Shown here in pieces: positions 1 to 10,426 of a stretch of 31,957 bases of DNA; the stretch's first letter is position 1, and every line of letters begins with the position of its first letter. The stretch is taken from assembly GCA_003568945.1 (NCBI GenBank), contig BDIP01000096.1, forward strand, positions 1-31,957. The letters are read 5' to 3'. Under the pieces are notes generated by a model, which had not been told where the DNA came from, did not search any database, and was given only the letters and a program-made list of their open reading frames with translations. This DNA comes from Kipferlia bialata. Lineage: Eukaryota > Fornicata. Position numbers and translations under genes: made by a program.

Positions 1-1
1 A

Positions 2-49
<48 letters not shown>

Positions 50-278
50 ACCTGGCTGGGTCCGACAGACAGTCCCTCAGAAGGCTCTCCCTCTCCACGG
101 AGGCCAGCATAGAGTGGCCCTGAGAGTCAGAAATAGAACAGCATGCATGACATGAGTCATTCATGATCACAATATACAATATAGACACTGTCATGCAAGA
201 GCCAAAGCACACACACCACTAGGATACCTTCAGCAGGGTAACCAGGTCACGCTTGATCTCATCACGGCTGGGTGACAT
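1..278 (-). CDS. Unrecognised protein, first exons only (continues past the left edge)
   Basis: Two exons are visible on the minus strand. Exon 1 is 228-278, starts with ATG at 278 and encodes 17 residues (MSPSRDEIKRDLVTLLK). Exon 2 is 52-119 and continues in frame with GHSMLASVERESLLRDC and a little more, ending with two bases of a split codon. The donor at 227 reads GTATCC. The acceptor before exon 2 reads CTGACTCTCAG, matching the fused branch-point/acceptor pattern of the window. The donor after exon 2 is GTATGA, and that intron runs straight into a 40-nt poly-C (sense) tract at the edge. The peptide is charged and probably helical. I do not recognise a family. Gene structure is fairly secure; function is unknown. 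Confidence 0.55.
4..43 (-). repeat. 40-nt poly-G (poly-C on the sense strand of the gene)
   Basis: An uninterrupted G run lies inside the second intron of the leftmost gene, which is on the minus strand, so the transcript would carry poly-C. It forms the window edge, as another such tract does on the right, so it may mark where an assembly broke. Confidence 0.95.
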
Positions 279-620
279 CTTGGGAGTGAAGAGAGACGAA
301 CGACCAATCATGAACCCAATCAAATGCCATAATTGCAAGAGTACCGGGTTCGAGCCTGCCTTCGACATGATTTCCTCTACCTTTTCAACACTGCTTTAGC
401 TACCCAATAACACTCATCTATTCTTAAAAACGACAACAAGAACTCCAATTCTCTCTGCTCACTGTTGGGGTATGGCTATGCAAGCAGAGAACGCTAAATG
501 CGCCAAATGTGGCCAAACGTACCACTGAGACTACACACCATAGTCCCGTAACAATCCAATCATCCTGGACCCAGTGTCTATACATAGACTATACCTAGAC
601 ATTGTCTATATAGACCCTGT
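279..620. other. Intergenic spacer between the left-edge gene and the MFS gene
   Basis: This 342-bp gap is AT-rich and has no convincing open frame. It would hold the promoter of the left-edge gene and the 3' end signals of the MFS gene, both on the minus strand. The only structure seen is a cluster of short palindromes at its right end (listed separately). No TATA-like or initiator element could be shared convincingly with the other gene starts here. Confidence 0.6.
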
Positions 621-623
621 CTA
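576..623. repeat. Cluster of GTCTA/TAGAC palindromes at the 3' end of the MFS gene
   Basis: Six half-sites occur in 48 bp: GTCTA at 576, 604 and 619, and TAGAC at 585, 596 and 611. They form GTCTATACATAGAC (576-589) and the perfect 12-bp palindrome GTCTATATAGAC (604-615). The last half-site overlaps the MFS stop codon at 621-623. It could form hairpins in the 3' UTR or be a protein-binding array; the function is inferred. Confidence 0.6.
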
Positions 624-1981
624 GATGGCCTCACTGCCGAGGTGGTCTCTCTCGCTGGGCTTGGCTGGATGTGAGGAACGAAGAGAGGACAGTTGGGATG
701 TATATATATATAACTATAGAGACATGCACACGTACCTGCTCCCTTGAGGGGGGGTGCAATCTCCTCGAGTGACTTGTTCTCGGCATCCACGCCAATCTTG
801 AGCTCAGTGACTGCAGCCACCATCATAAGAATACTGGGGTGGGAGATATGTGTAAATATGGGTGTATAAGTAGATAGAAGGGTCCTCAAAATACCTCCAT
901 ATATATATATATATATGGAGGGAGAGAGAGGCATACCTGGCAGACAGGTACCCGTAGAACATGTAGGTGCGGTTGTTGGTATCCAGGATGGAGCCTGAGG
1001 GTATGAGGGGGGAGAGGGAGAAGACATGCCACAGTATGGTACATATAAGGTACAAGAACAGGTGCTTGGTATTGACACAAATAGTATTGTATTGATATAC
1101 ATACACCCAGCCCTACCGAAGATGAGGGGGCCAGTGATGCCGCCAAAGCCAGTCCCCAGGGAGTAGAAGAGAGCGATGGCCATGGAACGGAACTCAATGG
1201 GGAACACCTCGGCTGGGGGGGTGAGAGTGTATAGGGAGAGAGATAGTATCTTAGTGCCATATATAGTATGTATATATATATATATACACGTACCGATGGT
1301 GAGGTACCCACTGCTGGCGGCAGGGGAGGCAACGAAGAAGACGCAGGAGAAGGCAATGGTCTAGGGGTGAGGGTGAGAGGCAAGGGTGTAAGGTAGTCAA
1401 TAGGTGGCAATGTGAGTATATACTGTGGACTCACATACCTGTGACATATATAAATATATACAATATGATGCAGCATACCCACCTGTGTAACGGTTGACAT
1501 GAGGCTGCACTCAAACAGGATGCCGTCCAGAGTGAGGAGAAGGGCAGAGGCGCTGGGTGAGGGAGAGTGAGTATGGCATGACAATATGCTAGAGGACAGT
1601 ACAGAATACAATGAATACAATTGAGTGTACGCACACATATACATAGATCTATACAATATATACATTCATATACAATCCAACAACACTAACACCCCTACCT
1701 GTACATGATGAAGATAGCCTTCTTACGGCCCAGAGTGTCGAAGGTACGGCCTGAGGTGGGGAGAGTAGAGACCATCAACAAATGAATGTGTTTAGTATAT
1801 ATTATAATAAATGGTTCAGTGCATATTGACACCGATTATAGTACATAAGCTTTATACCGGCCACCCACCCAGGATGAATGAGCCGAGGAAGTTACCACAG
1901 GCAAAGGGAATGATGAGGCTGGGTCAGGAGAAGGGGGGAGAGAGAGAGAGAGAGAGAGAGAAATGATGGGGGGGAGGAGAA

Positions 1982-2016
<35 letters not shown>

Positions 2017-2144
2017 CTAGTTACCAACCCAGTACCTGTGACGGACACCAAAGAGCGCTCCCCCACAATGGTACTGACACGGGGAAGTGGTTGGTTCATA
2101 TCGGTTGCATCAATGGTATGTGTGAGAGTAGCAGACCGTGCAAA
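621..2144 (-). CDS. Major facilitator superfamily transporter, C-terminal half
   Basis: A membrane transporter of the MFS; the substrate is unknown. Exons in transcript order are 2029-2144, 1869-1918, 1699-1750, 1483-1552, 1294-1360, 1117-1212, 937-994, 736-833 and 621-664 (stop TAG), and phases agree at each junction. The family signature is clear. PFACGNFLGSFILGRTFDTL gives TM8 and the RxxDxxGRK loop. FFVASPAASSGYLTIAEVFP and IEFRSMAIALFYSLGTGFGG match the EIFP.EIRA.AIA.FYA.GTG motif of bacterial-type sugar/metabolite MFS proteins. SLEEIAPPL lies near the C-terminus. Only about five membrane segments (roughly 205 residues) are present; a full protein has twelve. No hydrophobic exon for the first half exists between 2145 and the divergent kinase gene. 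The 5' exon is the least certain. The donor of exon 2029-2144 must be GTTGGTAA to keep frame, and its intron contains a long poly-C tract. Confidence 0.8.
1939..1960 (-). repeat. (GA)n microsatellite, (CT)n on the sense strand of an MFS intron
   Basis: A run of about eleven GA units lies in the intron between exons 2029-2144 and 1869-1918 and is followed by the poly-G tract. It is CT-rich when read as RNA, as in other introns of the window. Confidence 0.9.
1982..2016 (-). repeat. 35-nt poly-G (sense poly-C) in an MFS intron
   Basis: An uninterrupted G run lies just downstream (in gene sense) of the donor of exon 2029-2144. The first half of the transporter is missing beyond this point, so a misassembly here cannot be excluded. 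Confidence 0.95.
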
Positions 2145-2639
2145 CTGTGAGTACACTTTGGTGGCATCACTCCAGTTGGGGTGTGTGTCACATACTACAA
2201 CGTAGTGATTGGTAAACATATGCTTTTACCAGGGCTGAAGAGAGTAAGCTCACGTTATTCTGAGTGGCAACCGAAAAGAAATCGAAACAAAAAAACTCGC
2301 AATTTGGCAGTCCTGCTTGTTCTTCACCCTCAACGCGTTGTGTGCCCTCGAGCCTCGTTCAGTGGATATCGCTGCTCCGGGGGACATAAACAGGCCTTAT
2401 ATTGCCCCTGTGTTGCCTCGAGAGCTCTGTCATCCAGTGTTTGGTGTAGGAAATCTTGGGAGAAGCTTCTTCTCGGCTTTTTGGCCTCTCAGCTTCTTCT
2501 CGGCTACCCTCTTGGCCTAGAAGTGGCGGAGGAGTGGCCATAGTGAAACCTGAACCTGTCTGTGTTGCCTTGCAACCTTCACACGGTGTGATTTCTGCCG
2601 TGCCCAATCTGACTCCCATCTAATACTGCCTGAAGTCAG
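2145..2639. other. Region upstream of both the MFS fragment and the MOK kinase
   Basis: Nearly 500 bp lie between the last assignable MFS exon and the kinase ATG. The frames open here on either strand are short and neither hydrophobic nor conserved-looking. It probably holds the kinase promoter and 5' UTR and any unassigned 5' part of the MFS gene. An imperfect direct repeat of CTTCTTCTCGGC occurs at 2467 and 2491. Confidence 0.5.
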
Positions 2640-5443
2640 ATGCACAGGTATGGTAGATGGATGCAGTATGGATATTTAGGTATCCGGAAGGATATGTGGG
2701 GGTGGGGTGATGATGGGGTGGGTATAGCCTGTATTCTACTCCCAGCTATCTGTGCCAATCTCATGTCTATCATGGCCCCTCTCACCCCTCCAGGTACAAG
2801 GTGCTGGGGAAGAAGGGCAGCGGGACCTTCTCGTCCGTGGTGACTGCAGAGAACATTGCCACGGGGCAGGTGGTGGCATTGAAGGTGAGGCAGATCTTTG
2901 TAATATCACTGATTGGACCATATTCTTTGCATCCAGTCATACCATGTTGCCTGTGTATACACCAGATGCAATTTCTGACATGGATCCATAATTACAATGT
3001 GTTAATCCTGCTATCCTAACCACAGCGCATGAAGGCCCACTTCAAGTCTCTAGAGCAAGTCAATGCACTTCGAGAGATCCAGGCGCTGAAGCGGTTACAG
3101 GGTAGGGATATCTTACTTCTGTATATTCATACTTACATAGATGCCACACCATCCCCTCCCCTCCCCTGACGGACAGGCAAGGAGAACTCCATCCAGCTGA
3201 TCGAGGTGCTCTTCAACAAAGGGACAGGGAAGCTGGTGCTGGTGTTTGAGGTATATGCATATGTATCTATAGTCGATGTATATCAAAACCCCTCCCTGCC
3301 CTATTCTCACCCTAGTTGATGGAAAAGAACCTGTACGAGCTGATCAAGGGCAGGAGGAAGTATGTGGCGCCCCTGCTTGTGAAGAGGCTGATGTGGCAGC
3401 TCCTAAGGTGCATGGAGCACAGCCACAAGCACGGCATATTCCACAGAGACATCAAGGTGGGACACATAGTACTGTATGTACTAGTACTCCACTTACCTGT
3501 ACATACCATGTGTGTATTGGAATATATGTCCCTTACCCGCAGCCCGAGAACATTCTGATCAGTGGTGACCCCACCCGCCCAGAGGACGTGACCCTGAGAC
3601 TGGCTGACTTCGGTAGCTGTAGGGGCATCAACACAAAGCAGCCATACACGGTATGTGGATACTTCACAAAGTGGTAGTGTATCGTTAGTATATCGGCAGC
3701 GTAGAGTCTAATCATCAGGAGTACATCTCCACCCGGTGGTACCGGCCGCCAGAGTGTCTGCTGACAGATGGGTATTATGGACACGAGATGGATATGTTCT
3801 CAGCTGGATGTACGTGGGTAGTGTATTAGTATGAGTGTAACCCTTCTGGACTGTCTCACCCTTCGTGATATTGATATACATACCCACCCCAGGTGTCATG
3901 TTCGAGGTGCTTGCCCTGTTCCCCCTGTTTCCAGGTCAGGACGAGACAGACCAGATATCCAAGATCCACAACGTGCTGGGGACACCCTCCCCGGCACTCC
4001 TCGCTAGGTATACTTGTATGTAGAGTCGAGCCCTACCACTACCCCTCTTCTGACGTGTTAGGATCCGTCGCAAGACCAAGAACAACCCCATCAACACCAA
4101 CTTCACCCCGAGGGAGGGGACTGGTCTAGCCAAGTTGCTGCCCACAGGAGACAAGCAGGCACTGGACCTGATAGAGAGGTGGGGACAGTGGTAACAGACC
4201 ATTGGGGTGTTGGGTGCGATGATCTATCTCCCTTTCTCCCTGTGTATACTCACCCAGGTGCATAGCATATGACCCCTCCAACAGGTGCACTGCCTCTGAG
4301 GCCCTGGCCCACCCCTACTTCGATGATGTGCGGCACACCCTGGAGCAGGAGAGACACACAGCAGAGAGGGAGAGGCAGGCCAAGAGGGGTGGGAAGGAGG
4401 CTGACAGGGAGAGTCACAGAGAGAGTGGCAGGGGGAAGGGGGAGAGAGAGGCCAAGAAGGCCAAGGACAGAGACAGAGAGCTGGAGAAGGTGGAGAGAAA
4501 GAGAAGTGCTCGGCAACGGAAGGAGAGGGAGTGGGAGAGAGAGCGGCAAAGAGAGAGAGAGGAGGCCGAGCGAGAGAAGGAGAGAGAGAGGCAGAAGGAG
4601 AGGGACAGACAGAAGGATCTTGAGAGAGAGATTGAGCGGAAGAGGCAGCGTGAGAAGGAGAAGGACAGAGAGAGAGAGAGGAGGCGTGAGAAGGAGCGTG
4701 CCTTGCGTGTCAAACAACACCAGTCGGGCGGCCTCTCCCAGCGCCACTCTCTCTCCCTTGGGACCCTCTCCGACGGACCCAGACGCGAGGGGGAGTGGGA
4801 GAGAGAGAGGAGGCACAAGGACCATGGCTCACCGGTCAAGCCCCTGTCGCTGCAGCCCTCTGCCCGTCGCATAGCCGGGATGCATCTCCCCTCCCCCTCC
4901 CAGTCCAACGCCTCCCCCCATGCCCCCCCTAAGTACTCCAGTGGCCATGGCACATCCGGTGCCTCCCCCCTCCCTGCCCACCTCGCAAGGCTTAGGAGGG
5001 CACGGCCCTCGCAGGGTGGGGGCCTGGCACACTCTGAGGGCATCCCTGCCTCAGGGCATGGAGGCATGGTCCCCAAGCCCCCAGTGCATGCATCCACTCA
5101 CAGGGGGGGAGGCCTTCAGCAGCCCAACCGGATAGGCGGGAGGGACCGGCGATACCGCCCTGTGCGCATGAGGCACCGAGCCCTACCCACCCTTGCATCG
5201 CAGGGCGTACCCAAGGGGTCGCCCCCTAAGGGATCCCCTCCCAAGGTCAGGTCTGTACGGGAGGCCAGTCGCAGGGCCACAAATGGCAGTGGCGCCTCGC
5301 ATAGCAAGGTGCACGGCTCCAAGCCGCGGTCCCTGCAACCCCGTGCCCCCCAGCTGCAGCCCTCTGCCAAGCTCCCCCGGCACATCAGGGGGGTGGGGGA
5401 CAGAGACAGTTCGTTTAGGCTTCCAGAGTTACGATACCAATAG
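2640..5443 (+). CDS. MOK/LF4-family (RCK group) serine/threonine protein kinase
   Basis: Ten exons give 668 residues: 2640-2647, 2794-2884, 3026-3101, 3177-3250, 3316-3456, 3543-3650, 3719-3809, 3893-4007, 4062-4178 and 4258-5443. Exon 1 is only 8 nt (ATGCACAG) and was chosen because it puts an ATG in frame with YKVLGKKGSGTF. Visible kinase motifs are the glycine loop GKKGSGTFSSV (8-18), lysine of VALK (33), helix-C glutamate of LREIQ (50), HRDIK (126-130), DFG (152-154) and the activation-loop TEY (166-168, split by an intron). They continue into ISTRWYRPPECLLTDGYYG and DMFSAGCVMFE. TEYISTRWYR.PECLLTDG is diagnostic for MOK. In Chlamydomonas the MOK relative LF4 limits flagellar length, so a role at the axoneme is likely (inference). 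Residues from about 300 on are low complexity: Arg/Glu repeats to about 445, then Pro/Ser/Gly/His-rich and basic. The gene converges on the LRR gene, with 107 bp between stop codons. Confidence 0.93.
4430..4700 (+). repeat. GA-rich coding microsatellite in the kinase tail
   Basis: Purine-only stretches (GAGAGAGAGG and similar) within the last kinase exon encode alternating Arg and Glu with some Lys, predicted as a charged helix or coiled coil. It is GA on the sense strand, the opposite of the CT-rich introns. Confidence 0.85.
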
Positions 5444-5550
5444 AGATATCTGGATCGGGCCTCAGTGCCCGATGTGTAATAGCTGTAGTCTCTCCACATT
5501 TATTGGATATATTGTATTGGTATTGTACACTGTGGGAGATGGGTATACAT
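5444..5550. terminator. Shared 3' region between convergent kinase and LRR genes
   Basis: Only 107 bp separate the kinase stop (5441-5443) from the LRR gene stop (5551-5553), so the two 3' UTRs must be short or overlap. A small hairpin (CGGGCctcagtGCCCG, about 5456-5471) lies near the kinase end. No canonical AATAAA was seen. Its role in termination is inferred. Confidence 0.4.
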
Positions 5551-8500
5551 CTACTCTCGTCTAGATTCCTTGACAGGAGAGATACGGATAGGGGTGTGGC
5601 TGACTCGGAGGGACAGACTAGCCCGCCTCTGCTCTCTACTCCCTCCATCCAGCCTGGCCCTTGCCTTCTCTCTCTCTCTCTCCCTCATTGTCTCCCTGGC
5701 CTTGGCTAGGGCAGAGGCCGTCTGGTACTCTGAGGGCAGGGGGGGTATGGTCAGGCCGTCGTCCTGGTCGCCCTCCCTCGACACCTTGGACACACACCCA
5801 ACCACCCCACTGGAGGGGGGGGCCATCTGGGGGGTGTTCTCTCCCTTGCACTTGGCCAGAGAGCGGAAGGAGGAGGAGTATATCGGGGAGTATATGGAGT
5901 CGGAACAGTGTGTGGAGGGCAGAGAGCCATATGATGCAGGCACCATGGGTATGGTGGGTACAGTATGTAGGGGGTCTCCCTTGCTGGGGACAAGACCCTG
6001 GCCCATGGCGGGTGCAGGAGACGGGGCAGAGGGGCGACGAGCCCTACCCTTAGCTCTCTCCCTCTCCCTCTTCTCCAGGCTCCTCCGTCTTTGCTCCCTC
6101 CCCTCTTCTCTCTCCTTCTGCAACAGAACAGAGTCCAGTAGCTGGGACGCCATATGGCCCCTAGACTGAGACCCTGACCCAACCAGAGTCTCTCTCTCTC
6201 TGCTGTAACTAGGCCTCCGGTCTGGAGAGGTAGGTCTGGATCTGCGGGGAGCAGCCACGTGTCTCCCTGTCTCTGCCACCGAGGCCTCCTCCTCCCCGAA
6301 GGCACTGGCCCTGAGCAGCAGGGAGGGGGGGTAGAGGCTGGATGCTGAGGGCATGGGGGGGGCTGACAGGGCAGACATGGCTGGGGGGTGGGAGAGAGAG
6401 GAGGTGGCACTGTCCCTCCTGTCCCTCCAGGCCTGGGGTGCGTGGGACACACCACGTCTGGGGTCACTACCACCCACCCTCACCCTTCTACTGACTACTG
6501 GCTCACTGTGGACAGGCTTGGTGGTGTTCTTGGAACTCGCACTGCTGCGGGTGGGAGGTCTACCCCTGGCCTCAGTGCTACGTCCTCCTCTGCTCTCACT
6601 CTCTCTCTCCTTCCCTTGCCTAGAAGTACTATAGCTACCCCGATCAGATGATGCACTGTATCCAAGGTCAGAGCGACGTAGTCCAGTGCCAGCCGTATGA
6701 TCTCTGTCTCTCTCACTCTGTGTTCCCTGCCCATACACTCTGTCCTCCCTCCCCACCCCTCTGGACCCCCCCTTCTCCTTACCCCTGGGCTTGCCCACCC
6801 CTGCCCTGGGGGGTAGGGGTGTGGTGTCGGGGTCGGGGGGAGGGCATGCCACCTCTGGGGTGAGGGTGTCTGCCAGCACAGTCCCCTCCTCCAGGGTGTC
6901 TAGATGCCCCATGGCTATACCTATGGGGGACTCGGGGGGGGAGGCAGGGACAGCCCTCAGTCTGGACTGGCCACTATTGACTGGGTGTCTCCCAGTTGCG
7001 CCCTCCCTAGCATCTTCATCCCTAGCACTAGATGATACAGACAGGTGGGAGTGGCGGGGCCTGGCGCTAGTGCTACGGGATGCAATATCGGATGACACGC
7101 TCTCTGTACTCTGGACAGGACGTGTCCCCTTCCCTGTCCCATATACACCAGCATCACTCTCACTAGCCTTGGGTACAGAACGGGACACCTCTGTGTGGGA
7201 AACCAGTATACGGGCAGGGGCCTCAGTCACTGCTGCTGACTCTACAACGGGGGTAGAGTATAGGCCCTTGGTCCTCTGCTGTGTCTCTCCAGTAGAGGCA
7301 CTCTCCCTCTCTCCATGCTGTGTGTGTGTGGCTGCACTGTCCAGCCTGGCATATGCACTGGGGCGGGTGGGGGCAGGGCGAGAGGGCCTCCTCAGCTCTG
7401 GCTTCCCCACACCCTTGGCCTTGGCCCCCTCCTCTGCCTCTGATGATGGCAGTGAGGAGTGGGAGTATGAGTGCACAGCAGAGTAGGCAGACACGGCAGA
7501 CAGGGGCCGGGGGAAGGACCTAGGCGAGGCGGGCAGGGTGGTCTCTGTCTTGGGCACCCACTCTCTATCCATGTGTGATGTGTGGGAGGGGGGGTCACGT
7601 CTACTGATTACATAGGGTGACTGGGCAGAGTACATGGGACGGGCAGAAACCTGGCTCGAGTGGGTGTCACTCGACTGTGGCATCTGAAGCTGACTACTAC
7701 TCTGCCGACCCTGGCCAGCACTGACCCCTACCCCCATATCCACTGAGAGACGGGTGTAGGGGCTGGGGGCAGAACCCCTGGATGCCCCACCCACATGTTG
7801 CTGGTAGGAGGGGGTAGGCTTGGCGGGATAGGATGCCCTGGACCCCATCGCAGGGGCATCCTGGGGGGGTCGGGTGGATGTAGGGGGCAGGTCCGTCACA
7901 CCCTCAGAGGAGACGGGGCGTCCATCCATATAGACACGCACATCAGGTAGCAATGCGGCAGCCAAGGAGCCTAGACCTTGGGTTAGATTGAGGATGAACG
8001 TACAATGTTACTATTGATTTGAAAGTATCACCCCACTGTACATACAAGACACCCACCTGGTTCGCTGAGGGTGGATGACAGGGCGAGGAAGGTGAGGCTT
8101 GGGACTGCCCTCAGCATCACCACCTCATGTCCCTGGCCCAGGGGGTTGGAGGTGAGGTCGAGGCTCCTCAGGGCAGGGAGCAGGGTGTACAGGCCATCAG
8201 AGGGGGTACCACAGGACTGGACACCCACATTACCAGATGCAGAGGTCTGGTACCCATGTGAGTAGGCAGAGGAGGCAGTGGGGCCTGCCAGGGACAGAGC
8301 CCCGACAGAGTATGGGGAGGGAGGGGCGGCACCAGAGGGGGAGGGGCCCTTGCCACCTGGCTTAGGGGGGGACATCTGCAGCTGATGGGAGGGGGCGACT
8401 GGGAGAATGTCGTGCAGTGCCTGGATCTGATTGCCCTGACAGTGAGTCAAAAAGGGGGGGGGGAGACACCGAGTACAAATCAGTACCTTAAGGACCAGCC

Positions 8501-8922
8501 TCTCGAGCATCACGCACTGCTGCAGCCCCGTGACCCTTCTGAGTCTGTTGCCTGAGAGGTCCAGACTAGTGAGGGATAGGAAGAGGGGCTGGTTCAGAGA
8601 CACCTCTGCCAGGTGGTTGTGGGACAGGTCGAGTCGCCTGACACGCATGAAGGACCTGTTGCAGTCCACCCTCGTCAGTCTGTTGTGGGAGACATCGATG
8701 GACGAGTAGTCAGACCTGGGTGAGATAAGAGGGGAGCTAGGACTGAAAGTATTTACACATATACATCACAACACCCCACTGAACTAGACACTCCTCCACT
8801 AGCTACACTAGACAAAGCACCTGTTCTCATGGGTCTCGATCAGGGAGGCGGTGAGGACCTGCAAGTCAGTCGGATGTCTCTTGAGGGCATGGAACAATCA
8901 GAACTAAAATATTGAGTTAGGG

Positions 8923-8969
<47 letters not shown>

Positions 8970-10266
8970 AGATTGATACTCTACACACCTCCTCTACTGC
9001 CGGATCTACTAGGAGATACACACAGAAGTTGGGGTGGTAGGTCTCAGGGGTGGCCAGCCTAGGGGCATGATATACAAGCGGGAACGGAGGGGGAGGAGGA
9101 GGGGCAGTGAGGGGGGCAAGGGGGAGAGGTGGTGGAAGAGGAGTTGGCTGGGGATTGTCTCTCTTGCTGGATGTGCCTGTGTCACTGGGCACCAGTCTCT
9201 CGGGTTTGGCAAGGTCCTGGGACTGAATAGCCTTGGTATAACTCCTCACAGACACCGCGGCACCCATTAAGGTCTTGACCATTTCCACTTCGTTGATGAG
9301 TGTCCTGGCAACATCCAGTCCGGTACACACTACCTCTCCACTCCCCCGACTGACCACAAGACGCGCCCTGGCCCTGTTGGGACCGCCCTCAAACAACACC
9401 CTCAGAGAATCCCAATAGACATCAGAAAAGGTACCCTTGGATGGCGGGTCGGCCCAGTCGATATATCTAGACCCCTCTGGTACCTGCGCCTTAAACCAGT
9501 AGCGCCTCACACAGTCCACAGCCCTGCGTGGCAGGTACATCCTAGGGGGACTATGAATGGGACGACCCGTATCATTCATAGGACGACCACGTAAGCTCCC
9601 CACCCCATCTAGATCCCTGTGCCTGAGATAGCTGGGGGAAGAGACTGGCCTGTACTCTGCGTTGGGTTGCAGGGGTGCCCCACTCGCATCGGTATGTCTG
9701 AGCAGGGCGACACACAGCTGCAGCAGCCTGAATGCCATAGACACATCGTGGTAGGTCGCGGCCCCAATAATGACACCCCACTGGCTCCGTTGCTCAGGGG
9801 AGCAGCATGTCATTGTGCACCCTGCGCCTATGCGGTGGGATATCTGATCACACCAGGGCTCCAGATGTGGCCACACTGACCCAGGCACCACAACCTCCAC
9901 CCTGAACCGACAGCACTGGTACACATCCACCCCAGCATGGGTCACCACCACTCCCTTGACCGCCTCCATCTCCCGTTGGATGACAGCCTCCTCCTCGTCG
10001 TCCTGCTTCGCCCTGCCCTCCCTGGGTGGCAAGTGCGACCAGGGGCGGAGGTAGGAGTTGGGGCCCCTGCCACCCACAGGCTCCAGGCGGCTCATCTGCC
10101 TCCATGCATCCTTACTCATATCAGTGGGGCGCAGCCGGTCATAGATGTGCAGGGTGTCGACATACTCTTTGTGGGATGGACCACTGTTAGGAGTCCGTTT
10201 TGGGGGCCTCCTACAACCATCACCCGAGGGTCGCTTCTGTGGGAAGTGCTGTCCCTTTCGGGCCAT
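5551..10266 (-). CDS. Leucine-rich-repeat protein with Arg-rich N-terminus and long disordered tail
   Basis: Exons on the minus strand are 8989-10266 (426 codons, ATG at 10266), 8821-8879 (5' border uncertain), 8487-8715, 8057-8435 and 5551-7976 (stop TAG), about 1,456 residues in all. The N-terminus is basic. Two segments inside exon 1 look like degenerate KH folds: one starts FRVEVVVPGSVWPHLEPW and ends in a helix with MAFRLLQLCVALL; the other starts RYWFKAQVPEGSRY. Residues about 447-650 carry leucine-rich repeats (SSIDVSHNRLTRVD, RRLDLSHNHLAEV, TSLDLSGNRLRRV, RSLDLTSNPLG) ending in a cap-like LLPDVRVYMDGRPV. A Ser/Pro/Gly-rich insert interrupts the repeats. The last 800 residues are Ser/Arg/Pro-rich and probably disordered. 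A scaffold or RNA-associated role is only a guess. The junction between exons 1 and 2 is odd: the nearest acceptor (ATTTTAG) would place TGA in frame, while CCCTCAAG at 8880-8882 keeps the frame open. Confidence 0.72.
8926..8968 (-). repeat. 43-nt poly-G (sense poly-C) in the first intron of the LRR gene
   Basis: An uninterrupted G run lies between the two LRR-gene exons whose junction is hardest to resolve. Read on the coding strand it is poly-C, shortly after the donor GTGTGTAG at 8988. Confidence 0.95.
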
Positions 10267-10426
10267 CGCCTGGACGGCTTTCTCCCCAGAAAGGACCGGA
10301 GGGGACGCTGTGAGCGCTGTACGGAGAAGGCGAGAGATACAGTCAGGTAGATGCCGAAAAAGGGGGTAGATCTCAACCGCAAAAACTGTGGTGTAAACAG
10401 CAAACTGCGAACACCGCTGTTTAGAG
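10267..10426. promoter_or_regulatory. Divergent promoter region between the LRR gene and the 50-exon gene
   Basis: 160 bp separate two opposite ATGs (10266 minus, 10427 plus), so both promoters and 5' UTRs must fit here. A perfect 8-bp inverted repeat, TAAACAGC (10394-10401) and GCTGTTTA (10416-10423) with 14 nt between, ends three bases before the plus-strand ATG. It could be a 5' UTR hairpin or a factor site; the assignment is inferred. Confidence 0.5.

Noticed and set aside
340-365. T-loop-like GGTTCGAGCC suggesting a tRNA
   Set aside because: The flanking bases do not form a T stem, and no acceptor, D or anticodon arms could be drawn on either strand.
2460-2520. TTCTCGGCTTTTTGGCC, similar to the 5' end of U2 snRNA (TTCTCGGCCTTTTGGCT)
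   Set aside because: The branch-point-pairing GTAGTA and the Sm site expected downstream are missing. It lies within an imperfect repeat and is probably chance.
4250-5097. Long minus-strand frames opposite the kinase tail (Leu/Ser/Pro-rich)
   Set aside because: They are shadows of the GA-rich coding repeat; the plus strand is the conserved kinase gene.
5570-7523. Plus-strand frames opposite the LRR gene tail
   Set aside because: Low-complexity mirror frames of a 2.4-kb open minus-strand exon that joins in phase to the LRR exons.
5551-10266. Assignment as the mRNA export factor NXF1/Mex67 (RNA-binding fold followed by LRRs)
   Set aside because: No NTF2-like or UBA domain follows the LRRs, and the WFK.PEG similarity is too short. 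Left as an LRR protein.
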